Origin: Devosia equisanguinis
GTDB lineage: Bacteria > Pseudomonadota > Alphaproteobacteria > Rhizobiales > Hyphomicrobiaceae
Direction: 5' to 3'
Assembly: GCA_945901835.1 (NCBI GenBank)
Contig: CAMDMH010000290.1
Coordinates: 1 to 5,319 of the forward strand
Length of the DNA: 5,319 bases
The notes beneath the pieces were generated by a model, which saw only the letters and a list, made by a program, of their open reading frames with translations, did no database searches and was not told the origin of the DNA. Below, one piece after another: positions 1 to 5,319 of this stretch. The position numbers and the translations under genes are program-made. Within the stretch, counting starts at the first letter, position 1. Each line of letters opens with the position of its first letter.

Positions 1-70
1 AAGGGGGTGGGTCAAGAATGTGGGTGTTGTCGACCGAGTGAGCCCTTCTGCACCTACTGCCGGCGCGTGC

Positions 71-81
71 GGGGGGGGGGG
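71..81. repeat. Homopolymer of 11 G residues in gene-free DNA
   Basis: Eleven consecutive G (C on the minus strand) lie about 80 bp beyond the ABC ATPase stop. Positions 1-159 hold no recognisable gene, no convincing terminator and no permease start. Long G tracts are slippage-prone, but there is no open reading frame or promoter spacing here that would make this a contingency switch. A sequencing or contig-edge effect is possible. Confidence 0.6.
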
Positions 82-159
82 CAGAACCTGAATGGAAAAT
101 GGTCGGGCTGGCTCGACTCTTGGCTAGAGGGCTATCCTCAGCTGTACCTCGACCCTTCC

Positions 160-984
160 CTACCCCGCCTTACGTGACCGCGCTTCGGACTCTTCGAGGC
201 CGCGTGTCGCTTCCTCGCGCAGATCGGCCCATACCGTAGCGACGTAGCCGCCGAAGTCCGTACTGCCGACGACTTCAGACGTGCGCGGGCGAGGCAATGA
301 GATATCGACCATCCGCTTCAGCCGGCCCGGTCTATAGGTCATCACCAGCACGCGGTCCGACAGCTGCACGGCTTCCGTGATGTTGTGAGTGATCAGCAGC
401 GTCGTCTGTTTCAGCTCCTGCTGGATCTGCAGGATCTTGTCGCCGAGCAGCAGCCGCGTCTGCTCGTCGAGCGAGGCGAACGGCTCGTCCATCAGCAGGA
501 TCTTCGGCTCGAACGCGAGCGTACGCGCCAGCGACACGCGCTGCTTCATGCCGCCGGAAAGCTCAGCCGGATAGCGCTTCTCGAAGCCGTCCAGGCCCAC
601 CATCGCGATGAAGTGGCGCGCCTTCTCGTAGCGTTCCGCCTTGCCCATCTTCAGGATTTCGAGCGGGAACGCGACGTTGTCGAGCACCGTGCGCCAGGGG
701 AACGTGCTCTCCTCCTGGAACACCATGCCGATGGCCGGATGCGGGCCGCGGATCTGCTCGCCCGCGACCGTAACCGTTCCCTCGTAGTTCCCCTGCAATC
801 CGCCGATGATGTTGAAAAGCGTGGACTTGCCGCAGCCCGATGGCCCGATGACCGACAGGAACTCGCCCGGTTTCACCGCCATCGACACGTGATCGACTGC
901 GATCAGGGGACCTTCCGACGTCGGAAAGTGCATCGATACGTCATCGACGACGAGCAACGGCTTGGCTTGCGACGGCGTTTCCAT
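160..984 (-). CDS. ABC transporter ATP-binding protein, NitT/TauT/SsuB type
   Basis: Cytoplasmic ATPase subunit that would drive import through an inner-membrane permease fed by a periplasmic binding protein. From the ATG at 984 it is 274 residues, normal for the family. Visible motifs: Walker A GPSGCGKST (47-55), Q-loop glutamine Q90 in MVFQEESTFPW, signature LSGGMKQR (142-149), Walker B ILLMDE (162-167), D-loop SLD (171-173) and switch histidine H200 in LLITHN. The Q-loop context with FPW and the THNITEAV stretch are typical of nitrate/taurine/alkanesulfonate-type importers (NrtD, TauB, SsuB), whose substrates also include aromatic acids and thiamine precursors, so the substrate is open. 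The reading frame stays open to a TTG at 1083, but those extra 33 residues look like translated spacer, and METPSQAKPLLVVDDVSMHF is a normal ABC N-terminus. No Shine-Dalgarno precedes the ATG. No permease or binding-protein gene is in the window. It lies 155 bp after the ThDP gene on the same strand. Confidence 0.93.
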   Translation of the reverse strand: METPSQAKPLLVVDDVSMHFPTSEGPLIAVDHVSMAVKPGEFLSVIGPSGCGKSTLFNIIGGLQGNYEGTVTVAGEQIRGPHPAIGMVFQEESTFPWRTVLDNVAFPLEILKMGKAERYEKARHFIAMVGLDGFEKRYPAELSGGMKQRVSLARTLAFEPKILLMDEPFASLDEQTRLLLGDKILQIQQELKQTTLLITHNITEAVQLSDRVLVMTYRPGRLKRMVDISLPRPRTSEVVGSTDFGGYVATVWADLREEATRGLEESEARSRKAG

Positions 985-1090
985 GCGGAGGAGGACTCTT
1001 TGAACGTGGAGTGGGTCCCGTTGTCTGTTCCGACTGTATGCCCGCGCCGGCCCCGCCGTCGACCGGCCGTGTGGGGTAGGCAAAATGCAT

Positions 1091-1119
1091 TGGGGTCAGA
1101 CCCGGCGGGTCTGACCCCA
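1091..1119. repeat. Perfect 13-bp palindrome with 3-nt loop, REP-like or terminator-like
   Basis: TGGGGTCAGACCC (1091-1103), loop GGC, then its exact reverse complement GGGTCTGACCCCA (1107-1119). It lies 20 nt after the ThDP gene stop and about 105 bp before the ABC ATPase start. As minus-strand RNA it folds into a very stable hairpin. The downstream sequence ATGCATTTTG has only four T and they do not follow the stem directly, so it is a poor Rho-independent terminator. The GGGGTCAGACCCC core resembles a dispersed palindrome recalled from many betaproteobacterial genomes, often near REP-associated Y1 transposases; that link is from memory, not tested. It may stabilise the upstream mRNA 3' end or reduce read-through into the ABC gene. 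Confidence 0.8.
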
Positions 1120-1139
1120 GCGCTATCGAGGCAATCGCC

Positions 1140-2954
1140 TCAGCGGTCCGACTGCTGCTTGATCGCGGCAGCATCGACGCGGGAGACCTGCTCGATGCGG
1201 ACATCGACGAGCGCCACGCCGCCGGCCTCGACGACTTTCACCGCTTCCGCGATCATCGCCTCCATCTCTTCGAGCGTCTTCGCCTGACCGAACGCTTTCG
1301 CGCCCTGGCCTTCCGCCATCTTCATCAGATCGCACTCCGGATCGTTCATGAACTGGCCGATCCATTTGTTCTCGACCGGACGGTCGCGCATCAGCGCCAC
1401 GCGCTCCTGATGCTCGACGTCGTTGTTGTAGGAGATGTTGTTTGCGATCACGAACAGCATGGGGATGCGATAGTGCACGGCCGTCCACAGCGCCGTCACG
1501 CCCATGAGGTAGTCGCCGTCGCCGCACACCGCGACTGGCATGCGCTTCGAGCCGATGTGCTTCAGCGCCAGCGCCGAACCGACCGCGATGCCCGGGCCGC
1601 CGCCGACGCCGCCACCGCCGTCGGAACCGAGATAGTCGAGCGGATGCTTCAGCGGCCACGTCGCGCCGTTCCACGACAGCGAGACGTGCAGCAGCGAAAC
1701 TTCGCGTCCGCCGAGAGCTTTCCTGAGGCCGAGTGCCAGATGATCGGGACGCAGCGGCTCGCCCTTGGCCGGGGCCTTCAGTTCCGGCACCTTCGAGGGA
1801 CCCGCAGCCCAGCTCTTGGTTTTGTTCGCCTTGGGCAACCGCGTCAGCAGATCGGCCACGACAGGCTCGGTCTCCGCGGGCATGAACAGATCGACCGCGG
1901 GGTGAACGTGGTGGTCCATGCTCCAGCCGTTGTGGATCGCGTGGTCGAGCGAGACCTGGATGACCTTGGCCTCGATCTGCTTGTCGCCGAGCGCCAGCTT
2001 GAACGTACCACCGAGGTCGACCCAGTCGAGCGACAGGATGACATCGGCCTTGGTGATCGCCTCCATCGCTTCCTTCACGGGACGCCCGCCGGGCGCGCCG
2101 CAATGCAGCGGATGGTCAGTCGGGAACGCCGCACCGATCTTGAGGTCAGTGATGACGGCGGCACCCAGCGCTTCGGCGAGCGCGATGCGGTCGGCCCAGC
2201 CCTTCTCGTCGCGGCGCACGCGGCCAGCCATGATCAGAGGGCGCTTCGCACCCTTTAGCAATGCCGCAGCTTCGTCGATGAGCGCGGCCGACGCACCTTG
2301 ACGCATCGGCGAAACGTAGCGCTTGATATCGATGGGCGGCAGCGGCTCGTCCATCCGCATCTCTTGCATGCCGGCGTCGAGATTGATGTAGACGGGACCC
2401 TGCGGCCAGGTGTTGGAGATCCACGTTCCCCGCAGCATTGCTTCGCGGGCGGCACCAGGCGAGGCCGGCTCGTTGTCCCATTTGGTGTAGGGGCGGATCA
2501 GCGCGCCCTGGTCTTGCGCGGTGTGGATCCAGTCGATCCATGGCCGCCGCTTCATCGCATCGACCGGGCCAGTGGCGCCGATCACCACGCCCGGTGTGCG
2601 GTCGCACCACGCGTTGAAGAATGCCATCGTCGCGTGCATCAGGCCGACGTTGGAGTGCACGGCTGCCGCCATCGCGGTGTTGGTTACCTTGCCCCAGCCC
2701 TGCGTGATAGCGACCGCGTGTTCCTCGTGCAGGCACAGCAGCATCTGCGGCGCGCGGTTCTGCGTGAAGTTGACGAGGCTGTCGTGCAGGCCGCGGAAGC
2801 TCGCCCCCGGCGTCAGCGCGATGTAGGGGATGTCGAGCGCGGTCAGCGCATCGGCGACCACGTCGCTGCCGAACATCGCGTTGCTGCCCGACGGTGTCGG
2901 CTTCTCGATATCGGCGACCTTGCTCTCGGCGCCTTTGCTCGTCTTCTTCGCCAT
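1140..2954 (-). CDS. Thiamine-diphosphate-dependent enzyme, acetolactate synthase/benzoylformate decarboxylase superfamily
   Basis: Predicted cytoplasmic ThDP- and Mg-dependent enzyme that cleaves or forms a C-C bond next to a carbonyl, as a 2-oxoacid decarboxylase, carboligase or lyase. The 604 residues have the usual three-domain order. The pyrimidine-binding domain (about 27-195) has the cofactor-activating glutamate E77 in LHEEHA. The central domain spans about 215-370. The PP-binding domain (about 400-590) has the metal/diphosphate motif GDG (478-480), 24 residues, then NN (505-506). The first 26 residues are a polar, lysine-rich extension (MAKKTSKGAESK) with no signal-peptide character. 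A very glycine-rich stretch, SDGGGGVGGGPG (444-455), sits where acetolactate synthases carry a methionine-glycine motif, so a true biosynthetic IlvB is unlikely. The ATG at 2954 has an AGGGTGG Shine-Dalgarno (2962-2968) 7 nt upstream. The TGA is at 1142-1140. Family is certain; substrate is not. Alternatives include a benzoylformate-, oxalyl- or sulfoacetaldehyde-type activity. Confidence 0.92.
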   Translation of the reverse strand: MAKKTSKGAESKVADIEKPTPSGSNAMFGSDVVADALTALDIPYIALTPGASFRGLHDSLVNFTQNRAPQMLLCLHEEHAVAITQGWGKVTNTAMAAAVHSNVGLMHATMAFFNAWCDRTPGVVIGATGPVDAMKRRPWIDWIHTAQDQGALIRPYTKWDNEPASPGAAREAMLRGTWISNTWPQGPVYINLDAGMQEMRMDEPLPPIDIKRYVSPMRQGASAALIDEAAALLKGAKRPLIMAGRVRRDEKGWADRIALAEALGAAVITDLKIGAAFPTDHPLHCGAPGGRPVKEAMEAITKADVILSLDWVDLGGTFKLALGDKQIEAKVIQVSLDHAIHNGWSMDHHVHPAVDLFMPAETEPVVADLLTRLPKANKTKSWAAGPSKVPELKAPAKGEPLRPDHLALGLRKALGGREVSLLHVSLSWNGATWPLKHPLDYLGSDGGGGVGGGPGIAVGSALALKHIGSKRMPVAVCGDGDYLMGVTALWTAVHYRIPMLFVIANNISYNNDVEHQERVALMRDRPVENKWIGQFMNDPECDLMKMAEGQGAKAFGQAKTLEEMEAMIAEAVKVVEAGGVALVDVRIEQVSRVDAAAIKQQSDR

Positions 2955-2961
2955 GCGTCTT

Positions 2962-2968
2962 CCACCCT
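2962..2968 (-). promoter_or_regulatory. Ribosome binding site of the ThDP enzyme gene
   Basis: On the minus strand AGGGTGG lies 7 nt before the ATG at 2954. It is one mismatch plus one insertion from AGGAGG and well placed, so it supports this start for the lysine-rich N-terminus. Confidence 0.6.
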
Positions 2969-3042
2969 GGAGTTGGTGTTGTTGAACGTCGTCTGGATCT
3001 GGGATCGAAGGGATCTTACGGGGAAACGTGGGAGTGCGCCAG

Positions 3043-3154
3043 ACGTAGGTCGGGTAAAGGCCACTGGCCGCGACGCGATATTTTCCGGTATGCCGTTCAT
3101 GTCGGGTCGCCCCCGGATCGCGTTACACGCGTCCGGCATTGATCCGACCTACGT
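3043..3154. repeat. 112-bp REP/MITE-like element with inverted terminal repeats
   Basis: The ends are ACGTAGGTCGG (3043-3053) and its exact reverse complement CCGACCTACGT (3144-3154). Extending outward and inward gives 25-bp imperfect terminal repeats at 3031-3055 and 3142-3166, with 18 of 25 positions matching. Inside are a short palindrome, GGCCA-C-TGGCC (3059-3069), and a hairpin, CCGGATCGCG (3113-3122) against CGCGTCCGG (3128-3136), with a TTACA loop and one bulge. The GTAGGTCGG-T boundary followed by a bulged CCGG stem recalls REP/BIME units such as the GTAGGCCGGAT type of enterobacteria. No open reading frame or target-site duplication was seen. It fills the spacer between the aldolase and ThDP genes, where it could affect mRNA stability or read-through. 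Confidence 0.65.
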
Positions 3155-3200
3155 GGAATGCGCTCCAGCACACGCGCGAAGCGAACGCATCGCCCCGCTC

Positions 3201-3935
3201 CTATTTGATCTTAATCTTCGCCTTCCAAAGGTCCCATGGCCGATGGATCTGGCCTTCGATGGTGGCCTCCGTGAGGAAAGCTTCTTCCTTCGACAGGAAC
3301 TCGATCGGCCCGCCCGCCATCATCGCCTGCAACTGCAGCCGTGCGTTCATCTCCGTATAGACCGCGCGATAGGTCGCGACCTTCACGTCCTGGGCGACGA
3401 CGACGTTGCCATGTCCCCGCATCAGCGCCATCGGCTTGTCGCCGAGCACGCGCGCGAGTTGCTCGCCGAAGATCGGCTCACGAATGAGAATGTCCGTCTG
3501 CCGGCCGCTCTCCTTCCGGATGTCGTACACGGGAACGCCACGGCCGAGAAAGCCGCTCATGTGATAGATCGGCTGCATCAGCGTCTTGGTCACGCCGAAC
3601 GGCACCACCGACGGCGAGTGCGTATGGATGACCGAGTGCACGTCCGGCCGTGATTTGTAGATCTCGCCGTGGATGTAGCGTTCGAGGAATCCGCGCGGTG
3701 CGTTCGCGTCGACCGGCTCGCTGTCGAGATCGTACTCGACGATGTCGGCCGACGTGACGAGTTCCGGCGCGAGATTGCGCGAGAGCAGATAGCGTTTGGG
3801 ATCGGCCGGATGCCGGATGCTCACATGACCGAACGCGTCGAGCACGCCGTGCTGCGCAAGAATGAGGCTCGACGCGACGAGATCCTCCATCTGCTCTCTG
3901 CTGATCGGACCTGCTGACTTCTTCGCTCCAGCCAT
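3201..3935 (-). CDS. Class II aldolase/adducin-family protein (zinc-dependent aldolase or decarboxylase)
   Basis: A 244-residue cytoplasmic protein of the class II aldolase fold, which includes fuculose-1-phosphate aldolase, ribulose-5-phosphate 4-epimerase and hydroxyaromatic-acid decarboxylases such as 3,4-dihydroxyphthalate decarboxylase. Seen in the sequence: substrate-loop motif FGHVSIR (35-41), the likely acid/base glutamate E85 in GFLERYIHGEIY (by alignment with the SSEW glutamate of fuculose aldolase), zinc ligands H104 and H106 in VIHTHSP, and the third zinc ligand H175 in LMRGHGNVVV. All key residues are present, so it should be active. The tail is unusually basic (WKAKIKIK). The ATG at 3935 has a good Shine-Dalgarno, AGAGGA (3943-3948), 7 nt upstream. 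The stop is TAG at 3203-3201. It follows the MetE-like gene by 51 bp, so co-transcription is likely. The linked ThDP enzyme favours a catabolic decarboxylase/aldolase role over pentose metabolism, but that is inference. Confidence 0.92.
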   Translation of the reverse strand: MAGAKKSAGPISREQMEDLVASSLILAQHGVLDAFGHVSIRHPADPKRYLLSRNLAPELVTSADIVEYDLDSEPVDANAPRGFLERYIHGEIYKSRPDVHSVIHTHSPSVVPFGVTKTLMQPIYHMSGFLGRGVPVYDIRKESGRQTDILIREPIFGEQLARVLGDKPMALMRGHGNVVVAQDVKVATYRAVYTEMNARLQLQAMMAGGPIEFLSKEEAFLTEATIEGQIHRPWDLWKAKIKIK

Positions 3936-3942
3936 CTCAATT

Positions 3943-3948
3943 TCCTCT
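3943..3948 (-). promoter_or_regulatory. Ribosome binding site of the class II aldolase gene
   Basis: On the minus strand AGAGGA lies 7 nt upstream of the ATG at 3935, inside GAGAGGAAA. It is the strongest Shine-Dalgarno in the window and fixes the start. It abuts the heptad repeat at 3951-3978. Confidence 0.7.
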
Positions 3949-3950
3949 CG

Positions 3951-3978
3951 ATTTCTGAGTTCTGATTTCTGACTTCTG
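3951..3978. repeat. Four-copy heptanucleotide tandem repeat
   Basis: The plus strand reads ATTTCTG, AGTTCTG, ATTTCTG, ACTTCTG in direct succession. On the minus strand this is CAGAANT four times (N is G, A, C, A). The 28 bp occupy most of the 51-bp spacer between the MetE-like stop and the aldolase Shine-Dalgarno, starting 2 nt beyond GAGAGGAAA. It is markedly A-rich on the coding strand compared with the surrounding GC-rich DNA, so it would leave an unstructured leader that helps ribosome loading. Copy number could vary by slippage; a 7-bp unit would change leader length without touching a reading frame. Confidence 0.85.
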
Positions 3979-3986
3979 CGTTCCGT

Positions 3987-5105
3987 TTAAGCCTCGCCCC
4001 AAATGGCACGGGCGAGATCCACGACGAGGCGCAACTTCGCCTCCTGCTCGGCCTCGCTCAGCGGATTGCCCGTTTCGACGCTGGCGAAGCCGCACTGCGG
4101 GCTGACCGCCAGCCGCTCGATGTCCACGAAACGGCCTGCCTCATCGACGCGGGCCTTGAGGTCGTCGAGCTTCTCCAGCGTCCCGGCCTTGGTCGACACG
4201 AGCCCGAGAACGACTCGCTTTGGCTTCGGCACGGCCCGCAGCGGCTGGAAGTTGCCCGCGCGCGGAGAATCGTACTCGAGAAAATAGAACGGGATCTCGA
4301 GCGCATTGAACAGCCGCTCGGCGACGTCCTCGTAGCTGCCTTCAGCGTGCCACTGCCCACCACGATTTCCGCGGCACAAGTGCATGCCGATCGCCATGCC
4401 CTTCGGCGCGCGTCTTAGAATGCGGTTCGTCACGTCGACGTAGGTGTCGATCAGCCGGCTCCAGTCGTCGCCACGTGCGGCGAGGCTCGCCTGCACGTCC
4501 GGGTCACCAAACTTCGCGAACGCCGTCTCGTCGATCTGCACGTAGTGGCAACCCGACTTGTCGAGCGCGACGAGTTCCGCGACGAACGCCTCCACCGTGT
4601 CCGACCAGAATTGCTCCATGTCCGTGTAGGCGGATGCGAGCACGGCTGCGTTGCCGCCGCGGAAATGCAGCGCGCACGGCCCGGGGATCGTGATCTTCGA
4701 CGTCAGCTTCGTGTTTGCCGCGACGAACGTGTGGTCCGCCGCGTTGATCGGATGCGACCACTTGATCCGGCTGCCGATGACGGCGACGGGCTGCGAGCCG
4801 CGATGACCGGCATTGCCGCCTTTGGCATCTTCGCCGCCGACGGTGTCGATGCGGATGTCGCCGAGCTGCCGGTAGAAATAGCTGTGATAAGAGCGCCGCC
4901 GGAATTCGCCGTCGGTCGCGAGCTTGAGGCCGACGCGTTCCTGCATCGCGAGCGCTTGCCTGATGGCGGCGTCCTCGGCCGCTGTGAGAGCTTCGCGGGT
5001 GGTCTCGCTGTGCTCGAACCGCACACGCTCGGCCAGCAGCGCCGCCGGGCGCAGGAGGCTGCCGATGTGGTCCGCACGAAATGGCGGCGTGGGCGTGGTC
5101 GGCAT
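3987..5105 (-). CDS. Stand-alone cobalamin-independent methionine synthase II (MetE C-terminal-like) family protein
   Basis: A 372-residue cytoplasmic protein matching only the catalytic C-terminal half of MetE, which is about 750 residues. The TIM-barrel zinc site is complete: H242 and C244 in GMHLCRGN, E277 in YFLEYDS and C338 in SPQCGFAS. IDETAF (191-196) matches the IDEPA strand of MetE, and DGEFRRRSYHSYF (65-77) is the N-terminal active-site segment of the short YxjG/YxjH-like group. Family chemistry is zinc-activated thiolate alkylation. Candidates are a folate-independent methionine synthase, an epoxyalkane:coenzyme M transferase-like enzyme (also about 375 residues with an H-x-C zinc site), or another alkyl transfer. 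The folate-binding N-terminal domain of MetE is absent, so calling it metE would overreach. The ATG at 5105 gives MPTTPTPPFRADHIGSLLRP, the usual N-terminus of the group. Its Shine-Dalgarno is weak (AGG at 5117-5119). The stop is TAA at 3989-3987. First gene of the visible minus-strand series. Confidence 0.9.
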   Translation of the reverse strand: MPTTPTPPFRADHIGSLLRPAALLAERVRFEHSETTREALTAAEDAAIRQALAMQERVGLKLATDGEFRRRSYHSYFYRQLGDIRIDTVGGEDAKGGNAGHRGSQPVAVIGSRIKWSHPINAADHTFVAANTKLTSKITIPGPCALHFRGGNAAVLASAYTDMEQFWSDTVEAFVAELVALDKSGCHYVQIDETAFAKFGDPDVQASLAARGDDWSRLIDTYVDVTNRILRRAPKGMAIGMHLCRGNRGGQWHAEGSYEDVAERLFNALEIPFYFLEYDSPRAGNFQPLRAVPKPKRVVLGLVSTKAGTLEKLDDLKARVDEAGRFVDIERLAVSPQCGFASVETGNPLSEAEQEAKLRLVVDLARAIWGEA

Positions 5106-5200
5106 GGGATGTGGCGCCTGTGGATGATGTCGAAAAAAGTCTCGAGTTTCTTACGCGGCGATGCCGGTTCACGAAAGCCCAAATCGGGATGGGCCAACTG

Positions 5201-5217
5201 GGGGCGATATGGGGCGA
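5201..5217. repeat. Two GGGGCGA direct repeats with 10-bp period upstream of the MetE-like gene
   Basis: GGGGCGA occurs at 5201-5207 and 5211-5217, one helical turn apart, about 100 bp upstream of the MetE-like start. Such spacing suits a regulator binding one face of DNA, but two short GC-rich words in GC-rich DNA can occur by chance. No regulator gene is in the window. Confidence 0.3.
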
Positions 5218-5226
5218 CGCATCTGG

Positions 5227-5256
5227 AATAGATGGGCCTCGTAGCGCTCGACCCAA
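5227..5256 (-). promoter_or_regulatory. Weak sigma-70-like promoter candidate for the MetE-like gene
   Basis: On the minus strand TTGGGT (5256-5251), an 18-nt spacer and TCTATT (5232-5227) match the -35 and -10 consensus at 3 and 4 of 6 positions. It would give a leader of roughly 110-120 nt for the gene starting at 5105. The rest of 5106-5319 shows no riboswitch-like architecture or gene that I recognise. Low confidence; the true promoter may lie outside the window. Confidence 0.2.
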
Positions 5257-5290
5257 CCTGCACGGAAACCGCTCTAGCTTTTCCCTCGCC

Positions 5291-5319
5291 TTGACAGCGC
5301 GAAACCGCGACACCTACTG
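5291..5319 (+). promoter_or_regulatory. Possible divergent plus-strand promoter cut by the window end
   Basis: A perfect TTGACA (5291-5296) on the plus strand is followed, after 18 nt, by TACTG at the window end, which could begin a -10 box. It would fire rightward, away from the MetE-like gene, suggesting a divergent neighbour. The -10 box is truncated, so this is a hint only. Confidence 0.2.

Noticed and set aside
51..59. CACCTACTG at 51-59 is identical to the last nine bases of the window (5311-5319)
   Set aside because: Flanking bases do not match, so this 9-mer is more likely coincidence than a terminal overlap, direct repeat or attachment site.
385..1287. 300-codon plus-strand open frame opposite the ABC ATPase
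   Set aside because: Antisense to a gene with all ABC motifs; low-complexity Arg/Leu/Ala composition typical of a shadow.
1140..2954. Naming the ThDP enzyme ilvB or a specific decarboxylase
   Set aside because: The superfamily motifs are clear but substrate-defining residues cannot be assigned by eye, and no small regulatory ilvN-like subunit gene is adjacent.
2298..3653. 451-codon plus-strand open frame spanning two genes and a spacer
   Set aside because: It runs antisense to the well-supported aldolase and ThDP genes, its product is rich in R, H, D and V with no recognisable domain, and it is the usual high-GC shadow frame.
5177..5194. Small inverted repeat GCCCA / TGGGC with an 8-nt loop upstream of the MetE-like gene
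   Set aside because: A 5-bp stem in GC-rich DNA is expected by chance, and no riboswitch core or operator motif accompanies it.
4504..5313. Minus-strand 269-codon frame overlapping the MetE-like gene and its upstream region
   Set aside because: Out of frame with the MetE-like protein and made of Arg-rich low-complexity sequence; no domain seen.

Overview
The window is GC-rich bacterial chromosomal DNA. It carries four complete protein genes, all on the minus strand, in transcription order from right to left: (1) a stand-alone, zinc-binding MetE-like protein (5105-3987); (2) a class II aldolase/adducin-family protein (3935-3201); (3) a thiamine-diphosphate (ThDP) enzyme of the acetolactate synthase/benzoylformate decarboxylase superfamily (2954-1140); (4) an ATPase subunit of a NitT/TauT/SsuB-type ABC importer (984-160). 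Gene styles, GC content and the kinds of intergenic repeat fit a proteobacterium, most likely a betaproteobacterium (Burkholderiales-like) or possibly a Bradyrhizobium-like alphaproteobacterium. That assignment is inference; no rRNA or marker gene is present. No tRNA, rRNA, CRISPR, insertion-sequence transposase or phage gene was seen.

Layout: positions 1-159 hold no recognisable gene, only an 11-G homopolymer. The ABC ATPase follows, then a 155-bp spacer with a perfect 13-bp palindrome (1091-1119), then the ThDP enzyme. Next is a 246-bp spacer with a REP/MITE-like inverted-repeat element (core 3043-3154, extended 3031-3166). After the aldolase gene comes a 51-bp spacer made largely of a four-copy 7-bp tandem repeat (3951-3978) just ahead of a good Shine-Dalgarno. 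The MetE-like gene follows, and finally a 214-bp upstream region with only weak promoter candidates. Each of the three spacers carries a different kind of repeat.

How the genes may work together: the MetE-like and aldolase genes are close enough to be one transcript. The larger spacers before the ThDP and ABC genes leave room for separate promoters or attenuation. A reasonable but unproven reading is a small catabolic cluster. The ATPase would power uptake of a small organic acid, sulfonate or aromatic acid. The ThDP enzyme and the class II aldolase-fold enzyme would act on C-C bonds (decarboxylation, carboligation or aldol cleavage). The MetE-like protein would transfer an alkyl group to or from a thiol. 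The substrate cannot be read from the sequence. The ABC permease and binding protein are not in the window.
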